DNA from: Salinisphaera sp002433465
Lineage (GTDB): Bacteria; Pseudomonadota; Gammaproteobacteria; Nevskiales; Salinisphaeraceae
Reading direction: 5' to 3'
Length of the DNA stretch: 64,000 nucleotides
Assembly (NCBI RefSeq): GCF_040361435.1
Contig: NZ_APNL01000004.1
Coordinates: 209,128-273,127, forward strand
Shown: positions 54,950-62,640 of the stretch, one piece after another
Layout: every line of letters begins with the position of its first letter
Numbering within the stretch: position 1 is the stretch's first letter
The notes under the pieces: model-generated
Told to the model about the DNA's origin: nothing
Databases searched by the model: none
What the model saw: only the letters and a program-made list of their open reading frames with translations
Program-made: the position numbers and the translations under genes

Positions 54950-56407
54950 TTACAGCCCCTCGTCCGCGACAATCCAGGTGTCCTTGCTACCACCGCCCTG
55001 CGAGCTGTTGACCACGAGCGAGCCTTCACGCAGGGCGACCCGGGTGAGCCCGCCCATGGTCACGAAGGCGTCGTCGTTCGGCCGCGAGACGATGAACGGC
55101 CGCAGGTCGACATGGCGCGGCCGGGCGCGGCCTTCGACGAGCGTGGGCACGGTGGACAGGGCGAGCGTGGGCTGGGCGATGTAGTTGCGCGGGTTGCGCT
55201 GGATCAGATCCGCGAACTGCTTGCGTTCGGCCGCGCTCGACCGGGGGCCGATGAGCATGCCGTAACCGCCGGATTCGTTGGCCGGTTTGACCACCAGAGA
55301 GTCGAGATTCGCGAGCACGTGCTCGCGATGGCTGTCGTTCATGCACAACCACGAGGGCACGTTCGCCAGCTTTGCATCCTGGTCGAGGTAATAGCGGATG
55401 ATCTGCGGGACGAAGGCATAGACCACCTTGTCGTCGGCCACGCCTGCCCCCGGGGCGTTGGCGATGGCGACCTTGCCGGCCCGCCAGGCACGCATCAGCC
55501 CCGGCGTGCCGAGCAGGGAGTCGGCCCGGAAAACCTCGGGGTCGATGAAGGCGTCGTCCACGCGGCGATAGATCACGTCCACGCGCTGCGGGCCGTCGAT
55601 CTTGCGCGCATACACGCAGTCGTCGTTGCCCACGAACAGGTCGCTGCCCTGAACCAGTTCGGCGCCCATCTGGCCGGCCAGCCATACGTGCTCGAAGAAG
55701 GCGGAATTGAATACGCCAGGGGTCAGCACCACCACATTCGGCGTTACATCCTGGCGCGGAGACAGGGCATTGAGCGAATCCAGCAGCTCGCTGGCGTAAT
55801 CATCCACCGGCAGGATGTGATGCTGGGCAAACAGTTCCGGAAACACGCGCTTGGAAACCAGCCGGTTCTCGACCATATAGGACACGCCCGACGGCACCCG
55901 CAGGTTGTCCTCGAGCACATAGATATCGCCGGCGCCGTCGCGTACCAGGTCCGAGCCGCAGATATGCGCCCAGATATCGCCGGGCGGACGCATACCCACG
56001 CACTCGGGACGGAAATTGACCGACTGTGCGAGCACCTCGCGGGGGAACACGCCGTCGGCGACGATCCGCTGATCGGCATAGAGATCAGCGACGAACATGT
56101 TCAGCGCGGTCACGCGCTGCTGCAGGCCTTCGCGCACCCGATCCCATTCTTGCTTGGGGATCGTGCGCGGCAGGACGTCGAAAGGCCAGGCGCGGTCGAT
56201 CATCCCCGCGTCGGAGTACACCGTAAACGTGATGCCCATCGACTTGATCGCCAGATCGGCGGCCGCGCGCCGCGTCTCCAGCTCGTCGCGGCCGAATTCG
56301 CCGAGATAGCGCACCAGCGCCTCGGCGGCGTGCCGTGGTTGCCCGGTATCGTCAAAGGCTTCGTCGAAAAAGCCCGGGCTTCGATAATCACGCCACAAGT
56401 CATTCAT
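54950..56407 (-). CDS. Circularly permuted ATP-grasp protein (COG2308, type 2)
   Basis: A protein of 485 residues with the circularly permuted ATP-grasp arrangement. The N-terminal part carries MGITFTVYSD, FDVLPRTIPKQEWDRVREGLQQRV and ALNMFVADLYADQRI. The middle has VYVLEDNLRVPSGVSYM-like sequence (YVLEDNLRVPSG). The C-terminal part has LDSLVVKPANESGGYGMLIGP, the nucleotide-binding loop, and AQPTLALSTVPTL. Such enzymes probably ligate carboxylates to amines in peptides or small metabolites. The start at 56407 has an AGGAAG site; an upstream ATG at 56464 is less likely. It leads the operon with alpha-E, zinc peptidase, EamA and hydrolase genes. Confidence 0.93.
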   Translation of the reverse strand: MNDLWRDYRSPGFFDEAFDDTGQPRHAAEALVRYLGEFGRDELETRRAAADLAIKSMGITFTVYSDAGMIDRAWPFDVLPRTIPKQEWDRVREGLQQRVTALNMFVADLYADQRIVADGVFPREVLAQSVNFRPECVGMRPPGDIWAHICGSDLVRDGAGDIYVLEDNLRVPSGVSYMVENRLVSKRVFPELFAQHHILPVDDYASELLDSLNALSPRQDVTPNVVVLTPGVFNSAFFEHVWLAGQMGAELVQGSDLFVGNDDCVYARKIDGPQRVDVIYRRVDDAFIDPEVFRADSLLGTPGLMRAWRAGKVAIANAPGAGVADDKVVYAFVPQIIRYYLDQDAKLANVPSWLCMNDSHREHVLANLDSLVVKPANESGGYGMLIGPRSSAAERKQFADLIQRNPRNYIAQPTLALSTVPTLVEGRARPRHVDLRPFIVSRPNDDAFVTMGGLTRVALREGSLVVNSSQGGGSKDTWIVADEGL

Positions 56408-56579
56408 GAGTAGATGCTTCCTATCGGCGAAACAACGCGCGCCACGTATTTCCATGCAAGACACAGACCGAAATGCTTAGCCTGTCGTCACGAGATAAGC
56501 CGTCGCATCGGCGGCCCGCGTCTTGCCTGACACGCCCGGCACCGGCAATGCGATGTATATCCCGCGACGACAGGCCCTG

Positions 56580-56765
56580 AGGAATCTCTGCAAAACCTGT
56601 CGTGGTCGCGCAAAGCCCGGGCCTCGAAGGCGTTCGGCCTCGAAAGTGGTACGACCGCGTTGCCGAGCTTGATCTGCCCACAACGCAGATGCGGCGCTTG
56701 CACGCCGTGGCGCAACGCAGTTGAGGGCTCGAACGCGAGCCGCAAGAGGTTATGCAGAGATTCCT
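56580..56765. repeat. About 186 bp bounded by a 19-bp inverted repeat (MITE-like)
   Basis: The left end AGGAATCTCTGCAAAACCT (56580-56598) and the reverse complement of the right end (56747-56765) agree at 18 of 19 bases. The flanks do not form a clear direct duplication (TGA on the left, TTA on the right). The interior has a small hairpin (56726-56731 with 56736-56741) and no coding frame. It sits in the 406-bp gap between the ATP-grasp operon and minC. It could be a miniature transposable element or paired regulatory half-sites. The rest of the gap (56408-56579, 56766-56813) shows no gene. Confidence 0.55.
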
Positions 56766-56813
56766 TAAACAGCGTGCTAGACTCCCCGGCTTGTTTTCGG
56801 GAGTTATTCGGGC

Positions 56814-57572
56814 ATGGCGGATACAACAACCGCAGCCGGTGCCGGCGTCGTGTTCAAGGGTCGTATGATGACCCTCACGGTTCTTGAGATTCGCGAGACC
56901 GACAGTACACGTATTGCCGAACAGATTGACGCACAAATGGCGCGGGCGCCCGGTTTTTTCGAGCGTATGCCGGTATTGCTGTCGCTGCCGGAAAGCGTGC
57001 CCGATCTGGCCGCGTTGAGCGCCATCATTCGCGAGGCGGGCATGATTCCGGTCGGCGTGCTCGACCCCGGCCCGCAGGCGCGCGAGGCCGCGCAAGCGGC
57101 AGACATGGCCACCATGGACTCGCCGGCGCGCGGGGCGGCCAAGGCCGCCACCGAAGCCGAGCCGAGCGGTGAGTCAACCGCAGAGCCGGCGGCCGACGCG
57201 CAGCACGCTGGCGAACCGGTGCGCCGCGAACAGCCGCCGCGCACGCCCACGCGGCTGGTGACCAAGCCGGTACGCTCGGGCCAGCAGATTTATGCACGCG
57301 GCGGCGATCTGGTGATTGCGACATCGGTATCGGAAGGCGCCGAAGTTCTGGCCGACGGGCATATTCATATTTACGGGGCGCTGCGCGGCCGTGCACTGGC
57401 CGGTGCGACCGGCGATACAGAAGCACGAATCTACTGTCGGCGCTTCGAACCGGATCTGATCGCCATCGCTGGCTGCTATAAAGTCGCCGATGCGATTGAA
57501 GAGGGGGTACGTTCCAGGGCCGTAGCGGTTCGCCTGGACAACGATAACTTGAGCATCGAATTGCAGGAGTAA
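56814..57572 (+). CDS. minC: Septum site-determining protein MinC
   Basis: A protein of 252 residues. The N-terminal FtsZ-inhibiting domain (about 1-85) has LPESVPDLAALSAIIREAGMIPVGV. An Ala/Glu-rich linker (about 85-140) follows. The C-terminal beta-helix domain that binds MinD and dimerises has VRSGQQIYARGGDLVIATSVSEGAEVLADGHIHIYGALRGRALAG. It blocks Z-ring assembly away from midcell. A GGGAG site lies upstream. It is the first gene of minCDE. Confidence 0.93.
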   Translation: MADTTTAAGAGVVFKGRMMTLTVLEIRETDSTRIAEQIDAQMARAPGFFERMPVLLSLPESVPDLAALSAIIREAGMIPVGVLDPGPQAREAAQAADMATMDSPARGAAKAATEAEPSGESTAEPAADAQHAGEPVRREQPPRTPTRLVTKPVRSGQQIYARGGDLVIATSVSEGAEVLADGHIHIYGALRGRALAGATGDTEARIYCRRFEPDLIAIAGCYKVADAIEEGVRSRAVAVRLDNDNLSIELQE

Positions 57573-57575
57573 AGA

Positions 57576-58382
57576 GTGGCAAAGATCATCGTCGTCACGT
57601 CCGGCAAGGGCGGGGTCGGCAAGACCACTACCGCCGCTTCTTTTGCGGCCGGCCTTGCCATGCGGGGAAACAAGACCGTGGTCATCGACTTCGATGTCGG
57701 TCTGCGCAACCTCGATCTGATCATGGGCTGCGAACGCCGGGTGGTGTTCGATTTCATCAACGTCATCAGCGGTGAGGCCAACCTCAAGCAGGCGCTGATC
57801 CGTGACAAGCGGCACGAGAATCTCTACATCCTGGCCGCGTCGCAGACGCGCGACAAGGATGCGCTGAATCAGGAAGGCGTCGAGCGTACGCTCAACAAGC
57901 TGGCGGAAGATTTCGACTACATCATCTGCGACTCGCCGGCCGGCATCGAAACCGGCGCGATCATGGCGATGTATTTTGCCGACGAAGCGCTGGTGGTGAC
58001 CAACCCCGAAGTGTCGTCGGTGCGCGACTCGGACCGCGTGCTGGGCATGCTTTCGTCCAAGACCAAGCGGGCCAAGGAAGGCGGCGAGCCGGTCAAGGAG
58101 CATCTGGTGGTCACCCGCTATGCGGCCAGCCGCGTGGGCAAGGGCGAAATGCTTTCGCTGGACGACATCAACGATATTCTGGGTATTCCGCTGCTGGGCG
58201 TGATTCCGGAATCCGAGAAGGTGCTCAATGCATCGAACTCGGGCACGCCGGTGGCCATGGAAGACAACGCCGATGCCGGCCAGGCGTATCTGGACCTGGT
58301 CGCACGATTCCTGGGTGAAAATCGGCCGATGCGTTTCACCGAGGCCAAGAAGAAGTTTCTCGACCGGCTGATGGGGAGGTAA
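57576..58382 (+). CDS. minD: Septum site-determining ATPase MinD
   Basis: A protein of 268 residues starting at GTG, 3 bp after minC. The deviant Walker A motif is TSGKGGVGKTTTAAS (about 8-22). Also visible are VIDFDVGLRNLDLIMGCERRVVFDFI, the switch II region CDSPAGIETGAI, and the C-terminal amphipathic membrane-targeting helix (RFTEAKKKFLDRLMGR). It brings MinC to the membrane and oscillates with MinE. Confidence 0.97.
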   Translation: MAKIIVVTSGKGGVGKTTTAASFAAGLAMRGNKTVVIDFDVGLRNLDLIMGCERRVVFDFINVISGEANLKQALIRDKRHENLYILAASQTRDKDALNQEGVERTLNKLAEDFDYIICDSPAGIETGAIMAMYFADEALVVTNPEVSSVRDSDRVLGMLSSKTKRAKEGGEPVKEHLVVTRYAASRVGKGEMLSLDDINDILGIPLLGVIPESEKVLNASNSGTPVAMEDNADAGQAYLDLVARFLGENRPMRFTEAKKKFLDRLMGR

Positions 58383-58388
58383 CGGACC

Positions 58389-58655
58389 ATGGGTTGGCTC
58401 GACGTATTTCGTAGCAACGACAAGAAGACCTCGGCACAAACCGCCAAGGAGCGCTTGCAGGTGGTTGTCGCACACCGACGCAGTGGCGGCGGCGATCATC
58501 CGGCGTATTTCCCGCAGTTGCAGCAGGATCTGCTGGCGGTTCTGCGCAAGTATGTTCAGGTGGGCGACGACGCGGTGCAGATGGAAATCGAGCGCGAGGG
58601 CGACCTCGAAGTCCTCGAACTCAATATCACACTGCCCGACGACGCCCGTCACTAG
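58389..58655 (+). CDS. minE: Cell division topological specificity factor MinE
   Basis: A protein of 88 residues, the usual length. The N-terminal membrane and MinD-binding segment is MGWLDVFRS, then AKERLQVVVAHRR for the anti-MinCD helix. The C-terminal topological domain is LQQDLLAVLRKYVQVGDDAVQMEIE. It stimulates the MinD ATPase. It lies 6 bp after minD. Confidence 0.96.
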   Translation: MGWLDVFRSNDKKTSAQTAKERLQVVVAHRRSGGGDHPAYFPQLQQDLLAVLRKYVQVGDDAVQMEIEREGDLEVLELNITLPDDARH

Positions 58656-58691
58656 ACCATAGCGAAAAACCAAAGCCGCCGGAGGAGCCGC

Positions 58692-60323
58692 ATGCCCACG
58701 AAAGAGCAGGAGTTCGATTATATTATCGTGGGCGGCGGCTCTGCCGGCTGTGTTCTGGCCAATCGGCTCAGCGCCGATCCCGATGTCTCGGTGTGCATGC
58801 TCGAGGCCGGGCCGGCGGACTGGAACCCGCTGATTCATATCCCTATTGGCATCATCGGCCTGATGTGGTCGAAGATGTTCAACTGGGCCTATTACACCGC
58901 GCCCCAGAAGCACATGAATTCGCGCGAGATGTTCTGGCCGCGCGGCAAGACGCTGGGCGGTTCCAGTTCGATCAACGCACAGTGCTATACCCGCGGCAAC
59001 GCCTGGGATTACGACCACTGGGCAGAGCTGGGGAACCGTGGCTGGGGCTTCGATGAGATGCTCGGTTATTTTCGCCGTTCGGAGAAATTCGAGGCCGGCG
59101 CGAGCGAGTATCACGGCAGCGACGGCACTTATTGTGTAAGCGCGCCGCGGCATGTGAACCCGCTCAATCATGCCTTCATCGAGGCCGCCCAGGCCTGTGG
59201 TCTGCCGCGCAACGACGATTTCGGCGGCGCGACCGAAGAAGGGGTGGGTCTCTACAGCGTGGCCCAGAATAACGGCCGTCGTTGCAGTAACGCCGATGCG
59301 TTCTTGCACCCGGTCGCCGATCGCAAGAACCTCACGGTGATCACGCGGGCGCGGGCGAAGAAGATCCAGCTCGAAGGCAAGCGAGCGGTCGGCGTGACAT
59401 ACAAAAAGGGCTGGTTCGGCGGCGATCGTTCGCTGCGGGCGAAGCAGGAGGTATTGCTCTGCGGCGGTGCGATCAATTCGCCGCAGCTGTTGCTGCTTTC
59501 GGGTATCGGTCCGAAGTCCGAAATCGAACCGCACGGGATTCCGCTGGTTCACGAGCTCAAGGGCGTGGGCCGGAATCTGCAGGATCATCTCGACGTCAGC
59601 ATCATCGATATCGAGAAAACCAAGCTCAGCCTGCGCCTGGGGCCGAAGTTCCTCTTGGTCGATGGGCCTGTCGCGGTTTATCAGTATTTTGTACATGGCC
59701 GTGGCCAGCTGGCGAGCAACGTAGCAGAGTCCGGCGGCTTCGCGCGCAGCGACGACAGCCAAGAGCGCGCGGATCTGCAGCTGCACTTCATCGCCACTAT
59801 CGAGCAGGATCACGGGCACAATCTCTGGAACACGATCAAGCATTACGGCTATACGCTGCGGGTGTGCGATCTGCGTCCGAAGTCGCGTGGCCATATCGGC
59901 CTGAAAAGCGCCGACCCCATGGACGATGCGTTGATCGATCCCAACTATCTCGATCATCCGGACGATCTCGCCCAGTTGGTCAAAGCAGTCAGGCTCGGCC
60001 GGCGGATCATGCGCGCCGAGCCTCTGGGTAGCCACCGCGATCGCGAGCTGGAACCGGGCGAAAAGGTCGAGGACGATGCCGAGGTCGAGGCGTTCGTACG
60101 TGATCGCGCCGAAACGATCTACCATCCGGTGGGCACCTGCAAGATGGGGCACGACGACGAAGCGGTCGTGGATGATCGCCTGCGGGTACACGGCATGCAG
60201 GGACTGCGCGTGGTCGATGCCTCGATCATGCCCACTCTGGTTGGCGGCAACACGAATGCGCCCACGACCGCGATCGCGGAAAAAGCCGCCGATATGATCC
60301 GCGAGGATCGCCTCACGGCCTGA
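58692..60323 (+). CDS. GMC-family FAD oxidoreductase (choline dehydrogenase/alcohol dehydrogenase AlkJ type)
   Basis: A protein of 543 residues. The FAD-binding motif is YIIVGGGSAGCVLANRLS (about 10-27). GMC signatures are GKTLGGSSSINAQCYTRG and GAINSPQLLLLSGIG, and the active-site His region is YHPVGTCKMG near residue 480. The C-terminal VDASIMPTLVGGNTNAPTTAI completes the FAD domain. It oxidises a primary alcohol or choline-like substrate. A strong GGAGGAG site 36 bp after minE means it is likely co-transcribed with minCDE, an unusual partner. Confidence 0.9.
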   Translation: MPTKEQEFDYIIVGGGSAGCVLANRLSADPDVSVCMLEAGPADWNPLIHIPIGIIGLMWSKMFNWAYYTAPQKHMNSREMFWPRGKTLGGSSSINAQCYTRGNAWDYDHWAELGNRGWGFDEMLGYFRRSEKFEAGASEYHGSDGTYCVSAPRHVNPLNHAFIEAAQACGLPRNDDFGGATEEGVGLYSVAQNNGRRCSNADAFLHPVADRKNLTVITRARAKKIQLEGKRAVGVTYKKGWFGGDRSLRAKQEVLLCGGAINSPQLLLLSGIGPKSEIEPHGIPLVHELKGVGRNLQDHLDVSIIDIEKTKLSLRLGPKFLLVDGPVAVYQYFVHGRGQLASNVAESGGFARSDDSQERADLQLHFIATIEQDHGHNLWNTIKHYGYTLRVCDLRPKSRGHIGLKSADPMDDALIDPNYLDHPDDLAQLVKAVRLGRRIMRAEPLGSHRDRELEPGEKVEDDAEVEAFVRDRAETIYHPVGTCKMGHDDEAVVDDRLRVHGMQGLRVVDASIMPTLVGGNTNAPTTAIAEKAADMIREDRLTA

Positions 60324-60532
60324 GCACGGCGGCCATGCTTGGCCCGGGTTCGGCTTGGCGTCGACCCGCGGTGGGGCTGGGGCGGCCGATCACGTCACTG
60401 TTTGGTGGGTGCTGACACGATACTATTGATCGGGCGCCAAACCCGCCGGCCACGTGGCTGTTTTCAACGCATCGAAAAACTAACGCCGGCACCTGTCCGT
60501 CGTTTCTTCCAATGCCTTCACGGCCGTTGGCT

Positions 60533-60564
60533 GTAGCCCGCGTGCTTTCACCGACGCGGGCTAC
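60533..60564. repeat. REP-like palindrome with GTAG foot
   Basis: GTAGCCCGCGT (60533-60543) pairs perfectly with ACGCGGGCTAC (60554-60564) around a 10-nt loop. The GTAG start and GC-rich stem resemble REP elements mobilised by RAYT transposases in gammaproteobacteria. No T-run follows on either strand, so a terminator is less likely. Only one copy was recognised in this window. Confidence 0.55.
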
Positions 60565-60772
60565 CAATCAGGAAAAGTCATCGATTTTGTTACCGGATCG
60601 ATAAAATAGTCCGGAACCCGAAGAGTTGGCTTGCCCGGTTGTATTCGACGGTTTCGCGTTCACGCGCTGCGGCAGGCATGTCTACATACGCGAGCGTCCC
60701 ACCCGGACAGGCATCTATCGATGGGCCGGAAGCGTGGCGCGTCGTTGCCACTGGCGTTGCCGGTGTCGCGAC

Positions 60773-60806
60773 AAAAAAGGCCGCCGGCGCGTAACGCACG
60801 GCGGCC
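60773..60806 (-). terminator. Rho-independent terminator of fadD
   Basis: GGCCGCCG (60779-60786) pairs with CGGCGGCC (60799-60806). On the minus strand the hairpin is followed by TTTTTT. It is 43 bp downstream of the fadD stop. Confidence 0.87.
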
Positions 60807-60848
60807 TGATCGACAGCAGGGCCGCCGGCACGCGGCAGCCCGAGTATC

Positions 60849-62507
60849 TTAACGGTCGCGCAAGTCCTTGCGCAGGATCTTGCCGACGTTCGATTTCGGC
60901 AGCTCGTCGATGAACGCAACCTGTTTGGGGACCTTGTAGCCGGTCAGCTCCTTGCGACAGAACTCGATGAGTTCGTTCTCGGTCAGGCTGTCGTCCTTCT
61001 TGACCACGAAGACCTTCACGGCCTCGCCGGTCTTTTCGTTCTCCACGCCGATGCAGGCAGCTTCGAGCACCTTGGGGTGCTGGGCCACGACGTCTTCGAT
61101 CTCGTTGGGATAAACGTTGAAGCCGGACACAAGAATCATGTCCTTCTTGCGGTCGACGATATAGAAAAAGCCCTGCTCGTCGTAATTGGCCACGTCGCCG
61201 GTACGCAGGTGTTCGCCGAAGAACGTCTTTTCGTTCTCCTCCGGCTTGTTCCAGTAGCCGGCCATGACCTGCGGGCCTTTCACGCACAGCTCGCCCGGCT
61301 CGCCGGCGCCCACTTCGTTACCGTCGTCGTCGCGAATCGAGACTTCGGTGGAGGGCACGGGCAGGCCGATGGAGCCGTTGTAGTCGTCCAGATCCAGCGG
61401 ATTGATACACACCGCAGGCGAGGCTTCGGTCAGTCCGTAGGCCTCGATGAGCGGGATGCCGGTGATCTTCTTCCACTTTTCGGCCACCGCGCGCTGTACG
61501 GCGGCACCACCGCCCAGCGTGATCTTGAGCTTGGAAAAGTCGAGCTTGGCGAAACCGTCATCGTTGACCAGAGCGTTGAACAGGGTGTTCACGCCGGTAA
61601 AGGCGGTCGGGCTGTGTTTTTCGAATTCCTTGACCAGCGCCGGGATATCGCGCGGGTTGGTAATCAGCACGTTCTTGCCGCCCTGCTGAAAGAACACCAG
61701 GCAGTTCGCCATCAGCGCGAACACGTGGTAGAGCGGCAGCGGCGTGATGATCACTTCCTTGCCCGGATCGGTCCAAGGGTCGAGCCAGGTCTGTGCCTGG
61801 GCGATATTGGCGACCATGTTTCGATGCAGCAGCACGGCGCCCTTGGCCAGGCCGGTGGTGCCGCCGGTGTACTGCAGGAACGCGATATCGTCGGGTTTGA
61901 CGCTGGCGGGCTTGAACGTTTGCTTGGCGCCCTTGCCGAGGGTGTCGTTGAACTTGATCGCGCCCGGCAGCTTGAAGCTGGGCACCATGCGTTTGACGCG
62001 TTTGACCACGAAGTTGACGATCGCGCCCTTCACGGTAGGCAGACAGTCGCCAATCTGCGTGGTGATGACCGCCTCCAACGGCACCTTGTCCACTACTTCC
62101 TCTAGCGTGGCGGCAAAGTTCTCGACGATCACGATGGCGCGGGCGCCGGAGTCCGACAGTTGGTGCTCGAGTTCACGCGCCGTATAGAGCGGGTTGACGT
62201 TGACCGCCACCATGCCCGCGCGCAGGATGCCGAACAGCGCGATCGGGTACTGCAGGAGGTTGGGCATCATGATCGCGACGCGATCGCCCTTGGAAAAACC
62301 GAGCTCGTCCTGCAGATAGGCCGCGAAATCGCGGCTGCGGGACTCGATGTCCGCATAGGTGAGCTCGCAGTCCATGTTGCTGAAGGCAACGGCGGAGTTG
62401 AACTCGCGACAGCCTTCTTCGATCAGGTCAACCAGGGTTTGGCTCGATTCGACGTCGATCTCCGCGGCAACGCCTTCCGGGTAGCGGTCCAGCCAGATTT
62501 TATTCAC
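60849..62507 (-). CDS. fadD: Long-chain-fatty-acid-CoA ligase, first copy
   Basis: A protein of 552 residues, about the length of E. coli FadD (561). The AMP-binding core is LQYTGGTTGLAKGAVLLHRN (about 210-230). The region YGLTEASPAVCINPL and the hinge block LRTGDVANYDEQGFFYIVDRKKDMILVSGFNVYPNEIEDV follow. The C-terminal catalytic Lys lies in PKSNVGKILRKDLRDR. It activates long-chain fatty acids with ATP and CoA for beta-oxidation. A GAGG-type site precedes the ATG. A close paralogue lies 133 bp upstream on the same strand. Confidence 0.95.
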   Translation of the reverse strand: MNKIWLDRYPEGVAAEIDVESSQTLVDLIEEGCREFNSAVAFSNMDCELTYADIESRSRDFAAYLQDELGFSKGDRVAIMMPNLLQYPIALFGILRAGMVAVNVNPLYTARELEHQLSDSGARAIVIVENFAATLEEVVDKVPLEAVITTQIGDCLPTVKGAIVNFVVKRVKRMVPSFKLPGAIKFNDTLGKGAKQTFKPASVKPDDIAFLQYTGGTTGLAKGAVLLHRNMVANIAQAQTWLDPWTDPGKEVIITPLPLYHVFALMANCLVFFQQGGKNVLITNPRDIPALVKEFEKHSPTAFTGVNTLFNALVNDDGFAKLDFSKLKITLGGGAAVQRAVAEKWKKITGIPLIEAYGLTEASPAVCINPLDLDDYNGSIGLPVPSTEVSIRDDDGNEVGAGEPGELCVKGPQVMAGYWNKPEENEKTFFGEHLRTGDVANYDEQGFFYIVDRKKDMILVSGFNVYPNEIEDVVAQHPKVLEAACIGVENEKTGEAVKVFVVKKDDSLTENELIEFCRKELTGYKVPKQVAFIDELPKSNVGKILRKDLRDR

Positions 62508-62640
62508 GAATTCTCCTCATGGAACGGCAATATTCATCGGCGCGCGCTAGCACGCGGATGGAATCTAAGGTATCGCAGTCGCGCCGCGAATGCATTGCCG
62601 AATGCATTATCGCGGCGCGATCGCTGCGTTTTTATTGCTT

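Larger units (their letters stand above)
60324..60848. other. Intergenic region, GMC oxidoreductase / fadD
   Basis: There is no gene in these 525 bases. They hold the REP-like hairpin at 60533-60564 and the minus-strand terminator at 60773-60806. No clear plus-strand terminator with a T-run follows the GMC gene. Confidence 0.6.

Noticed and set aside
57174..60191. A 1005-codon open frame on the minus strand
   Set aside because: It is antisense to minC, minD, minE and the GMC oxidoreductase. Its His/Arg-rich translation has no recognisable domain.
60533..60564. Terminator of the GMC oxidoreductase gene
   Set aside because: The stem is strong but no T-run follows it on either strand and it is over 200 bp from the stop. 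A REP-like element fits better.
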